From an uncultured Christensenella sp. (lineage in GTDB: Bacteria; Bacillota; Clostridia; Christensenellales; Borkfalkiaceae), in NCBI GenBank assembly GCA_910578655.1, contig CAJTQE010000003.1, forward strand, positions 1 through 44,456: a DNA stretch of 44,456 nucleotides, in the 5' to 3' direction. The position numbers and the translations under genes are program-made. The notes beneath the pieces were generated by a model. That model was given only the letters and a program-made list of their open reading frames with translations. It had not been told where the DNA came from and made no database searches. Below are positions 8,306 through 16,343 of this stretch, piece after piece. Each line of letters begins with the position of its first letter. Within the stretch, counting starts at the first letter, position 1.

Positions 8306-9889
8306 ATGAAGAACTTTTTGAAAACCGCTACCGTTGCCTGCGCCGTGTTGGCGTTAGGTACGGGGCAAACTTTGACCGCGTTGGCAAATCATTTGCCTAA
8401 GGATGACCTTGTCATTACGGATGAATATACCGTAGAACAGATTGTCGAACAAAAGTTTGGTAAAGGCGATTATACTTATGAAAAGCTTGCAAGCTTTTCC
8501 GACACAGATAGGTTTACACTTGTTGAGGGCGATAAATGTTATTTGATTTACGATAATCAGCTTAATATCTTTATGGAATATTCAACTGAAAATAATTCAC
8601 CATATAAAGACGTGGATATGTCTACTAAAAAAGTTTATTACTCACCTACTTACTATTTTTACAAAATAGGCGATAGAATTTTTGATTTGTATGACGATAG
8701 CGAAGTTGACATTGAAGATATTAATTTATATAAAATGTCTGAAGAAAATTTGAAAGAATCAATTTTGCAAAGCAAAGCAGCAAACGCAAGCCTAAAAAGA
8801 AGTAGTTCACTTTTGACAAGCGAAAATAATGGCCCAAAATTTATTAAAAATTCATTTTATTTTGAGAATTTACGTTATAATAAAGGAACAAATACAAATA
8901 GCGTTTATCCTAACTCTTGTTCTTATGTTGCTCTTGAAATGTTTATGTCTTACTATGATACTTTTTATAATGATAACGTTATTGATGAAAAATATGACGT
9001 TACTGAAATTAAGAGTTTTTCAGATTATTATAGTATAAATATAAAAGACTTTTTACATTCACCTGGTATAGACGATAATTTTCATTCATTTTTGATTAAT
9101 TACGGGCAAACTCATGGTTATTCTTGTTTTAATAATAAAAATTGTATTCCGATTACAAATATGATTAAAGTTATGAATGAACTTCTTAATCCTAAAAATC
9201 TTTCTTTTACAGCGAATACTTCATACAATAGCTCAAACACTTTAAAATTATGTAAGGATGCTGTAGATGCAGATAGCCCGTTTATCGTATGGTTTCAAGG
9301 GAATGGTTCTGACGGTGAAAGAGACCATGATGTCGTTGGCTTTGGCTATAGTGGGGACGGTATTTATGTAAATTATGGCTGGAAAAATAGCAGATATAAT
9401 ATTTGTATATATGGGTATACTTTGAAACAGGTGATGTATATTAATTTTGAATCAGAGCATAGTTGTTCAAATAATTATCATTGGACTGTTAATGGAATTA
9501 CGGGAACAATTTGTCCGTGCGGCAAAAAGGTATGTAATCACGGAAGTAAAAAGCTATATAAATATGATGATACTTATCATAAATTGGGTTGTTTGGTTTG
9601 CGGCGGAGACTATACTTTAATAAATCACAGTTACGTGACCGACGGAGAGTATAAAACGTGCAGCGACTGTGGGCATAGAATTCATACAAACCATAGATTT
9701 ATATATACTCCGATATTCGGCGGAAAATATCATTGGGCGAGATGTCGTTGCGGTTATGAAAATAGAGAACCGTGTATGGGGTATGCCTCAGTGTTTGACC
9801 CGACTGTAAAATGTAATAAATGCGGTCAAACGGTAACTTCGGGATTCAAAACGGAAGATGAAAATCAACCGTCTTTCATAATAAAATAA
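8306..9889 (+). CDS. Secreted papain-fold cysteine peptidase-like protein with Cys/His-rich C-terminus
   Basis: A signal peptide (about residues 1-28, ending LTALAN) precedes a 527-residue secreted protein. Residues about 170-380 resemble the papain/C39-like superfamily: NSCSYVALEMFMSYYD near residue 203 would carry the nucleophile Cys, DHDVVGFGY near 345 the His, and IYVNYGWKN near 355 the third polar residue. Residues about 385-515 hold short modules with paired cysteines and histidines (CPCGKKVC, CLVCGG, CSDCGH, CRCG, CNKCG), which look like repeated zinc-ribbon or cell-surface modules. The middle of the gene is markedly more AT-rich than the flanking housekeeping genes. It is last in the sigma / membrane regulator operon. 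The peptidase call rests on motif spacing only. Confidence 0.55.
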   Translation: MKNFLKTATVACAVLALGTGQTLTALANHLPKDDLVITDEYTVEQIVEQKFGKGDYTYEKLASFSDTDRFTLVEGDKCYLIYDNQLNIFMEYSTENNSPYKDVDMSTKKVYYSPTYYFYKIGDRIFDLYDDSEVDIEDINLYKMSEENLKESILQSKAANASLKRSSSLLTSENNGPKFIKNSFYFENLRYNKGTNTNSVYPNSCSYVALEMFMSYYDTFYNDNVIDEKYDVTEIKSFSDYYSINIKDFLHSPGIDDNFHSFLINYGQTHGYSCFNNKNCIPITNMIKVMNELLNPKNLSFTANTSYNSSNTLKLCKDAVDADSPFIVWFQGNGSDGERDHDVVGFGYSGDGIYVNYGWKNSRYNICIYGYTLKQVMYINFESEHSCSNNYHWTVNGITGTICPCGKKVCNHGSKKLYKYDDTYHKLGCLVCGGDYTLINHSYVTDGEYKTCSDCGHRIHTNHRFIYTPIFGGKYHWARCRCGYENREPCMGYASVFDPTVKCNKCGQTVTSGFKTEDENQPSFIIK

Positions 9890-9892
9890 ATA

Positions 9893-9930
9893 AAAAGCGA
9901 GGCGAAAAATCGCCTCGCTTTTAAGTTTTT
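9893..9930. terminator. Bidirectional terminator
   Basis: A perfect 13-bp stem (9893-9905 and 9910-9922) with an AAAA loop has A-run and T-run flanks. It separates the convergent peptidase-like gene and spoIIE and partly overlaps the spoIIE 3' end. Confidence 0.85.
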
Positions 9931-12188
9931 TCGAAGATGCGCGTGCAGAGTACCGTCATATCGTCGTCTACGGTTTTGGCGCGTTCTTTGGCGGCAATCA
10001 AAATAGTATCGGCAAGGTTTTGCGGGTTGAGCGGTTTTAAGGTCTGCAAATATTCGTATAGTTCGGTTGAGGAAGAAAACGCAGAAGTAATTCCGTCGGA
10101 CATAAATACCACCACGTCGCCTGCGCGGAGCTGTTCGGTGCAAACGGTGGGGCGCAGGTTTTCCAGAATTCCGAGCGGCAGGCTTTGACTTTCCAAAACC
10201 TTGATTTCGCCTTCGCGTATGATAATTCCCGCGGGCGAACCTATTTTTACGAAGTCCGCCATTCCCGAACTTAAATTTACGGCGGCAATATCTATGCATG
10301 TAAATCTCTCGTCGCGGTTAAAGGAAAGCAATTTGTTTATCGTGTTCAATACCGTCCCTTCGGGCATCTCCGCGCGGTAAAACGCTTCTATGAGCGATAT
10401 AGCCGTTGCCGAAACTTTTTTGGCATATACGCCGCTGCCCATTCCGTCTGACAGAGCCATAAGAAAACTGTGCTCGTTAATTTTGATTACCGAGTGGGTG
10501 TCGCCCGAAACGTTTTCTCCGCTTTTAATTGCATACGCTACGCCGAACGCCGCGTCCAGCCGAGGCGGCGCGCTGAATATAAAGCAGCTTTTTTCATCGT
10601 CGTAACTGAGTTTGTCTTTTAACAGATATTTTCTGTTTGCCGTTTCGCTTATAATGTTTGTCACCGCTTTCAGATTTACGCGTCCGCAAATCACTGCAAG
10701 TATTTCCATATTCTCGCCGTCTATATAAAGTTCGGGGCAGGCTATGCCGTCAGTGGAAAGCTTATTTTTCAGCGCTGTTTCAAGTTCTGTATATTCTCGT
10801 GAAGAACGGCTTAATTCAACGGCGCAGTTTTTCATAACTTCGGCAACGCCGCGCGCCTGTTCGGCAAGCAGTATCCGTCCGCTTTTGGCGTTTTCGGCTT
10901 CCGTCATAAACCTGCGGTATTCGGCGATAAGTCCGTTTAATCTGACCAAAACGTCGGTGGGGTTTGCGCAGTTTACCGTAACTTCCTTAGGCAGGTCTAT
11001 TAAGTTTGCCTTGCCCTTGATGCACCCCGAATCGATAAGTTTTTTAAAGCCCGTATACACGTTGGTGCGCGCGCATATTTTTGCACGGTCACAGGTTTTG
11101 CAGCATTTTTCTTTTAACTCTTCAAGCATACGGCTGCGTGAAGCGCTGTCGTTCACGTCGTCGTCCAAAGCGTTAAACGCGCACTCTATTTCGCGGAAAA
11201 CTTCGCTTATTCTGTATAGTTTTTCGCCCGTGCGGCGGCGGCTGCGCTCTACTGCGGTGTCGGGCAGGACTTCCTTTACGAGAAGTTTGTGCTTGATATT
11301 TTTAAGATAGCTTTCTGAAAATGCTACGGGTAAAGCCAGCGTGCAAAGCAAAAGCAGGGCGCGGAAAACAATCAGCACCACAGAGCAATCGAAACCGCCT
11401 TTAAAATAGCAGTAAACTGCTGTCGGCGCTGCCGCGATAACGCTGGGGGCGAATCTGCCGGCTCCGGAAAACAGCAGCGCAAGCGTGGCTATCGCCAGAT
11501 ATGCGGTAAACGGCTCGGACGAAAGCGATACTGCGGAGGGGGGTATTGCTGCAATAAGCGCGAATATGAGCGCGGACGGCGAACGCGCGAGGCGGACGGA
11601 AAACGTTATAAGTCCTGCCGTTATCGCCGTGTATGCGAAAAATCCGCAAACGTTGTATACACCCGTACCGAATGCGGTATATACTATCGCCAGACATACA
11701 AGTTCATCCTCTTTCAGTTTACAGCGCAGAATTCTGTATAAAAGCGCGTAGACCGATTTTAAAGAGAAGTATGAAAATACAATTACGGCAACGGCGGCGA
11801 CACCCTTAAATGCATATTCGTTTTCCAAAAACGGTACGCCCGTCATTGTCTGCGCGCGCGCGAAAGCGACGTAAGGCGCAAGCGCAATGGCAAGGTATGC
11901 CGCCGCTTCTATGCGTATTTTGCGCTTTGTTCTGCGGTAAATAAACGTCACAAGACCCAAAAACGCCGCCTCGAAAAGCCGTAAGAGCGTTGCCACCCAG
12001 TCAAGATAAATTATCGAGCCCAAAAGATAAATTACCGGCGTTAAAATTACGTTTGCGCCGCAGGTCAGCATTGCAAAGCAAAGCCCCAAAGAAAACGGTA
12101 TTTCGGCAAGAGTTTTGTTTATGAATATTACCGTTATGGCATAGAGTATATATAAAGCCGTACTTTTAGCGTTTATTTTTAAAGTCAT
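9921..12188 (-). CDS. spoIIE: Stage II sporulation protein E (PP2C-type phosphatase)
   Basis: SpoIIE dephosphorylates the anti-anti-sigma factor SpoIIAA to activate sigma-F in the forespore. The 755-residue protein has a polytopic N-terminal half (hydrophobic segments to about residue 290), a linker with a Cys cluster (CCKTCDRAKIC, about 360-370) and a C-terminal PP2C/SpoIIE phosphatase domain. The metal motif SDGMGSGVYAKK lies near residue 578, GSPAGIII near 645, MSDGI near 697 and DDDMTVL at the end. Length is close to known SpoIIE. No ribosome site precedes the ATG; TATAAA ends 8 nt upstream, preceded by TAGACA with a 20-bp spacing, which recalls the unusually long spacing of the known Bacillus spoIIE promoter. 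That promoter reading is weak. Confidence 0.93.
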   Translation of the reverse strand: MTLKINAKSTALYILYAITVIFINKTLAEIPFSLGLCFAMLTCGANVILTPVIYLLGSIIYLDWVATLLRLFEAAFLGLVTFIYRRTKRKIRIEAAAYLAIALAPYVAFARAQTMTGVPFLENEYAFKGVAAVAVIVFSYFSLKSVYALLYRILRCKLKEDELVCLAIVYTAFGTGVYNVCGFFAYTAITAGLITFSVRLARSPSALIFALIAAIPPSAVSLSSEPFTAYLAIATLALLFSGAGRFAPSVIAAAPTAVYCYFKGGFDCSVVLIVFRALLLLCTLALPVAFSESYLKNIKHKLLVKEVLPDTAVERSRRRTGEKLYRISEVFREIECAFNALDDDVNDSASRSRMLEELKEKCCKTCDRAKICARTNVYTGFKKLIDSGCIKGKANLIDLPKEVTVNCANPTDVLVRLNGLIAEYRRFMTEAENAKSGRILLAEQARGVAEVMKNCAVELSRSSREYTELETALKNKLSTDGIACPELYIDGENMEILAVICGRVNLKAVTNIISETANRKYLLKDKLSYDDEKSCFIFSAPPRLDAAFGVAYAIKSGENVSGDTHSVIKINEHSFLMALSDGMGSGVYAKKVSATAISLIEAFYRAEMPEGTVLNTINKLLSFNRDERFTCIDIAAVNLSSGMADFVKIGSPAGIIIREGEIKVLESQSLPLGILENLRPTVCTEQLRAGDVVVFMSDGITSAFSSSTELYEYLQTLKPLNPQNLADTILIAAKERAKTVDDDMTVLCTRIFEKT

Positions 12189-12319
12189 AACTACATTTTA
12201 TAACTTGTGACAGTAAAAAATTTGTCTATTAATAAATCTAAATGTAAAAAATTAAACTAATTTTTTTAATAATAGTCAGTTTAAAGCGCATAATAATTAT
12301 AAACTTGAGTGTTTAATAC

Positions 12320-12348
12320 TTGACTGTTTTTGTATTTTTGTGTAGAAT
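12320..12348 (+). promoter_or_regulatory. Promoter of the Wzz-like gene
   Basis: TTGACT (12320-12325), a 17-bp spacer and TAGAAT (12343-12348) make a good sigma-A promoter. The -10 box is the first six bases of a 22-bp tandem repeat, so a second TAGAAT stands at 12365-12370. Confidence 0.7.
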
Positions 12349-12387
12349 GATATAAAAGAAATTTTAGAATGATATAAAAGAAATTTT
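12343..12387 (+). repeat. 22-bp tandem duplication in promoter/leader
   Basis: Units 12343-12364 and 12365-12386 are identical, and the next base also repeats. The unit begins with the -10 box TAGAAT. The copy ends directly before the GGGGAG ribosome site. It lengthens the leader and duplicates the -10 hexamer. Confidence 0.95.
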
Positions 12388-12397
12388 GGGGAGTTTT

Positions 12398-13756
12398 ATG
12401 GAAGAAAAAATCGAAAACGAAAACGGAATATCTTTGGGTTACATTTTCCGTACTATTTTTTCACAAAAATGGCTGGCGCTTATAATAGCGGTTGCAATTA
12501 CGCTTGCCGGCACTTTTGGTTTATATTTTTTAGGCAAGAGCAATGAGGTTTATTCGGTTACGTTCGTTTCCAAAATACCCGGTTCCGAAAGTTCTCCTCA
12601 GGCATTCGATTTCCCTGACGGTAAAGAATTCCGTTATGAAGTGATTGTTTCTTACGACAACCTTAAAAAAGCAAAGGACCAAAACAAGCTTTTCGACGGT
12701 ATTGATATACAAAAAATGTACGAGAAAGGTGACATTTCCATAATCCGTACCCTGAAAGAAACAGCCAGCGGTTCCAAAGAATACGAGGCCACTTATAAGA
12801 TTGATGCGAAAGCAAAATATTTTAAAGAAAGCGCTGTTGCACGCGATTTTTTAACCGAGTTGACCCTGTTCCCCGTTCGCTATCTCGAAAGTATGAGTAT
12901 CGACTATGACAAGTCGTTGGAAGCTTCCCGTGAGGCAATTCAGTACGACGTCCGTCTTAGTTATCTCAACGACCAGTTGACATATTTAAACGAAGAATAC
13001 AATAAACTTATAGAAAAATACAGCGAAAACTTTGTAGTGAAGGACGGCAAAACGCTCAACTATTATAAGTCACAGCTTTTAACTTACAGTGACAGGGGAG
13101 ATATAGACCGTCTTAAAATAAAGGCTATTGACGAGCATATTGTAATGGGTGACGAAAACGGACAGCCCCTTGAAGCCGCTATTGCAAAATACAAGTCGCA
13201 GAAGGTCGAGAAAGTGAGAGAAAGGGACAGGATTCAGGCGGCTTTGAAAAATGCCATTGCAAGCGTCCGCCCCGAATCGGGTTCGATAATTCTCGACGCC
13301 GATGCGATAATGAACTACACTATAAGAATTGCTGAGCTTGACCAGGACATTGCCGACATTCAAAAGTTTATCGATGAAAGCCGTGTAAGCGCAGAATTCG
13401 AAGCGGAAGTCGAGGCCGTTGAAACTAAATTAAGCGAGCTGACCAATCTGTATTCGGAAGTAGCGTCTGCCGTTTATTCAAGCAAAACCATTGTCAATTA
13501 TATGAATACGAATATTATTGCAATAGAGAACGGAAGAGGCATAGTGATGAGCGCGGCCATTTCACTCGTGCTCGGTCTTGCCGCAGCGGCAGTAGTTGCC
13601 TATATCGTAGGTTGGAGCAAGCAGAAAAAAGTTCGGGTTAAACAATTCGTAAATATGCCCGTTTACGGTGAAGCGCGGCTGCAAATTGCAGTCAGCGACG
13701 AAACGCATGGTGATGAGGAAAACCGTCCTATTGAAGAACAAGACAAAAAAGAATAA
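12398..13756 (+). CDS. Wzz/YveK-like membrane protein with coiled coil
   Basis: The 452-residue protein has two membrane segments, near residues 22-46 and 387-412, enclosing a long external domain with coiled-coil-like stretches at about 175-220 and 265-360 (heptads rich in Leu, Glu, Lys). This topology is that of polysaccharide chain-length determinants (Wzz, YveK, CapA), and the N-terminal ISLGYIFRTIFSQKWLALI resembles their start. No tyrosine kinase, glycosyltransferase or polymerase gene is adjacent, so its polysaccharide role is unproven. The charged cytoplasmic tail (about 415-452) is not a kinase domain. The ATG at 12398 is used because GGGGAG lies 4 nt upstream; a TTG at 12386 is also in frame. 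Confidence 0.6.
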   Translation: MEEKIENENGISLGYIFRTIFSQKWLALIIAVAITLAGTFGLYFLGKSNEVYSVTFVSKIPGSESSPQAFDFPDGKEFRYEVIVSYDNLKKAKDQNKLFDGIDIQKMYEKGDISIIRTLKETASGSKEYEATYKIDAKAKYFKESAVARDFLTELTLFPVRYLESMSIDYDKSLEASREAIQYDVRLSYLNDQLTYLNEEYNKLIEKYSENFVVKDGKTLNYYKSQLLTYSDRGDIDRLKIKAIDEHIVMGDENGQPLEAAIAKYKSQKVEKVRERDRIQAALKNAIASVRPESGSIILDADAIMNYTIRIAELDQDIADIQKFIDESRVSAEFEAEVEAVETKLSELTNLYSEVASAVYSSKTIVNYMNTNIIAIENGRGIVMSAAISLVLGLAAAAVVAYIVGWSKQKKVRVKQFVNMPVYGEARLQIAVSDETHGDEENRPIEEQDKKE

Positions 13757-13770
13757 AAAAAGTCAAAAAA

Positions 13771-13808
13771 TAAGCGGAACGCAAAAATGCGTTCCGCTTA
13801 AATTTTTT
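13771..13808 (+). terminator. Terminator after the Wzz-like gene
   Basis: A perfect 13-bp stem (13771-13783 and 13788-13800) with an AAAA loop is followed by AAATTTTTTT. Termination on the plus strand is clear. Confidence 0.9.
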
Positions 13809-13815
13809 TCAGACC

Positions 13816-13844
13816 TTGATTTTTTGACTCGGCTATGTTATACT
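13816..13844 (+). promoter_or_regulatory. Promoter of the HelD-like gene
   Basis: TTGATT (13816-13821), 17 bp and TATACT (13839-13844) include a TGT extension directly before the -10 box. The AGAGGGG ribosome site and ATG at 13864 follow after a short leader. Confidence 0.6.
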
Positions 13845-13863
13845 GTTAAGTCAGAGGGGCAAA

Positions 13864-16230
13864 ATGACCGAACTTGAAAAAATTTTAAAATTCATATCTC
13901 CGCACAGGCAGCCCGACGAAGCGTTTTTCAGGGAACTGCTTGACTTCGGACGTCAGCGGACTTACGAGGACGAGCGGATAAGGGCGGTTATGCTTGCGCT
14001 TAAAGCATTGCATATAAATAAGCTTAAATCAAAGATAACCGATGCAAAGCGCCGCCGCGAGCAGTTAAATTCGGGTGAACACACTGCCGAAAGTTTTAAG
14101 CAGGTAACTGCGCTGGACGCAGAAATCAAAAACCTTAACGCAAAGCTTTTTTTATATAAACCCTTGTTTGACGAGCCGTATTTTGCACGTATGGATTTGG
14201 TTGACGATAAAGAAGGATACAACAGTTATTATATAGGCAAACGCGGCGACCAGACCCTTGAAATAGTAGACTGGCGCGCTCCTCTTGCAAGAAGATACTA
14301 CCAAAAAAGCCAGACGGCTTTTAAAATAAACGATTATAATTATAAACTTATCCTGCGCCGCGCACTGCGCACGGGCGGCGGCAAAGTGCTCGATATGAAA
14401 AACGAATATCTTTCGGTAAAGGGATACCTTTCGCAAGAGGAAATTGCCGGCAGGGATGAGGCGATTATATTCGACCCCTTTTTAAAGGAAATACTTGAAA
14501 CGCGCAAGGAAAAGCGCGAAATTTGCGACATAATCGAAACTATACAGGAAAAACAGTACGAAATTATCACCCTGCCCGAAGCCGCCGAATTCGCTTTGCA
14601 GGGCGTTGCCGGCAGCGGAAAAACTATGATAATGCTGCACAGGCTGTCATATATATTATATAACAATGAAAGCCTGCGCCCTTCCGACGTTCTGATGGTT
14701 ACGCCGTCAAACTCGTTCAACGCGTTCATTGACGAACTTGCAAAAATTCTGGAGTTGGAACGGGTTAAAACATCGACTTTGGACGGTTATTTTCTGAGCG
14801 TGTTAAAGAATTGCGGCGTTGACGCGGAAAAGATGCTCGACCCGTTTCTGCCGTTGCCGAAAGAGTTTTTAAGTTACGTTTACAGCCGAAAGTTCGTGGA
14901 TGAAATACGGAAAAAACTTGCAAAAATATACGACGGAATCTACGGTATGTTCGCATCCGACGGTTGCAGGGAGGTGGCTGAAAATGTTTCGGACGCCCTG
15001 AAAAGGCAGGAAGAGCGGTATTTTGCAATTAAGAATGCAAGCCTGAGGGTAAGGCGTTCGGTACTCGGCGAGATAAAGGAAAAGGCGGACGGAGGACTTT
15101 ACTACACCAAGCAGTTCAGAAATATGTTTAACTGTATAACGGACGTAAGGGAATTTTTAGGGCTGTTTTCCGACGGACGAATGGGCGAGCAAGCGTTCTT
15201 TTACCGGCAGTTACTGTCATTCTACAAATCGCTTAAATTCCTGTCAAAGTACTCTGAAAAAATTTGTTTGAACGCCGTATCGGATTTAAACGCGCTTTGC
15301 GTTTCCGTCGAAAAAGAGATTTCCGACCTTAAAAGATACAAGATAACCGTCGACGGCATTGAACGTCTGACCTACGCCGAAAGGATAGAAAAGCGCGAAC
15401 AGCTTAAAAAAGAAATTTCGGAAGCGGTGCGGTCCGTTCAAGCAATCGCGGAGGAGTTTGTTCCTCTGTACGATTTTGCCGAAGTGCTGCGCGGGGAAAA
15501 TTATTTGGTAGCCGTCGGCAAGTGTCAGACTACTTACGATATTTTGCGGTTTTTCTACCGTGAAACCGTCAAAAAAATAAAGAACCGTTTTTCCGTAACC
15601 ACCAAAAAGCTGTGCGCTGCCGACCCGTATGCGCTGTGCCTTATATTGTGCGAACTCGGTTTGCCGCTGACACCGAAATACAGATTCATATTCGTGGACG
15701 AGGCGCAGGATATTTCACTGCCCGAATACGAGGTGCTGCGCGCAATCAACGACAGGGCGGCGTTCAACATCTTCGGCGATTTAAAGCAGAATATTACTCC
15801 GTATCGCGGAATTAAAGATTGGGGCGAGCTTGGCTATAAGCAATTTAATCTGAGTTTGAATTACCGCAATACCAACAAAATAGTAGATTTTGTGTCGGGC
15901 AACCTTGCGATAGATATGCAGGCGATAGGCACGGAGGGCGGAGAGGTTGATATAATTTCAAGCCGTGCCGTAACCAAATATCTTTCCGCTTGCGGCGGAC
16001 TCAGTGCGGTTATTTGTTCCGAGGCGAAGCTGCCTGACTATATAAGAAAGAGCTATAACGTCGTGCGCAGCACGGGGCGCATTTCAAAAAGCAAAATCAA
16101 TATTATGACCGTCTACGAAAGTAAAGGACTTGAATTTACTTCGGTTGCCGTTGCCGACGGGGATATGTCCGATAACGAAAAATATATTGCCTATACCCGT
16201 GCGTTAAAAAATTTAGCTTTGATAAGATAA
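13864..16230 (+). CDS. helD: HelD-like superfamily 1 helicase / RNA polymerase recycling ATPase
   Basis: The 788-residue protein has the features of the HelD family, UvrD-like motors that remove stalled or idle RNA polymerase from DNA. A charged helical N-terminus (about 1-110) precedes YYIGKRGDQTLEIVDWRAPL, the family's conserved lead-in. Walker A is LQGVAGSGKTMIM near residue 245, Walker B is FVDEAQDIS near 610, FGDLKQNITPYRGI follows near 640, and motif VI-like YIAYTRALKNL is near the C-terminus. Length is normal. It has its own promoter and is followed after 113 bp by another large SF1 helicase on the same strand, each with a separate promoter. A role in defence through that neighbour is only a possibility. 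Confidence 0.85.
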   Translation: MTELEKILKFISPHRQPDEAFFRELLDFGRQRTYEDERIRAVMLALKALHINKLKSKITDAKRRREQLNSGEHTAESFKQVTALDAEIKNLNAKLFLYKPLFDEPYFARMDLVDDKEGYNSYYIGKRGDQTLEIVDWRAPLARRYYQKSQTAFKINDYNYKLILRRALRTGGGKVLDMKNEYLSVKGYLSQEEIAGRDEAIIFDPFLKEILETRKEKREICDIIETIQEKQYEIITLPEAAEFALQGVAGSGKTMIMLHRLSYILYNNESLRPSDVLMVTPSNSFNAFIDELAKILELERVKTSTLDGYFLSVLKNCGVDAEKMLDPFLPLPKEFLSYVYSRKFVDEIRKKLAKIYDGIYGMFASDGCREVAENVSDALKRQEERYFAIKNASLRVRRSVLGEIKEKADGGLYYTKQFRNMFNCITDVREFLGLFSDGRMGEQAFFYRQLLSFYKSLKFLSKYSEKICLNAVSDLNALCVSVEKEISDLKRYKITVDGIERLTYAERIEKREQLKKEISEAVRSVQAIAEEFVPLYDFAEVLRGENYLVAVGKCQTTYDILRFFYRETVKKIKNRFSVTTKKLCAADPYALCLILCELGLPLTPKYRFIFVDEAQDISLPEYEVLRAINDRAAFNIFGDLKQNITPYRGIKDWGELGYKQFNLSLNYRNTNKIVDFVSGNLAIDMQAIGTEGGEVDIISSRAVTKYLSACGGLSAVICSEAKLPDYIRKSYNVVRSTGRISKSKINIMTVYESKGLEFTSVAVADGDMSDNEKYIAYTRALKNLALIR

Positions 16231-16251
16231 ATGTAATTTGTCAATAATCTA

Positions 16252-16280
16252 TTGTCAGGCGATATAAAATATGATAGAAT
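16252..16280 (+). promoter_or_regulatory. Promoter of the DUF4011-type helicase gene
   Basis: TTGTCA (16252-16257), 17 bp and TAGAAT (16275-16280) form a good sigma-A promoter. The leader is about 55 nt, with GAGGA near 16330 as ribosome site. Confidence 0.65.
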
Positions 16281-16343
16281 GAGTATGCGCGCTTGCGTGT
16301 GAAGAATTACCCGAAAAAATACATCTGTTGAGGAATTGTCCGT

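Noticed and set aside
13668..13877. A 69-codon open frame across the Wzz-like stop and terminator
   Set aside because: It crosses a strong terminator and the HelD promoter and has no ribosome site.
2931..16248. Shared motif TTGTCAATAAT at 2931-2941 and 16238-16248
   Set aside because: Only two copies in AT-rich promoter DNA upstream of unrelated genes; a chance match is likely.
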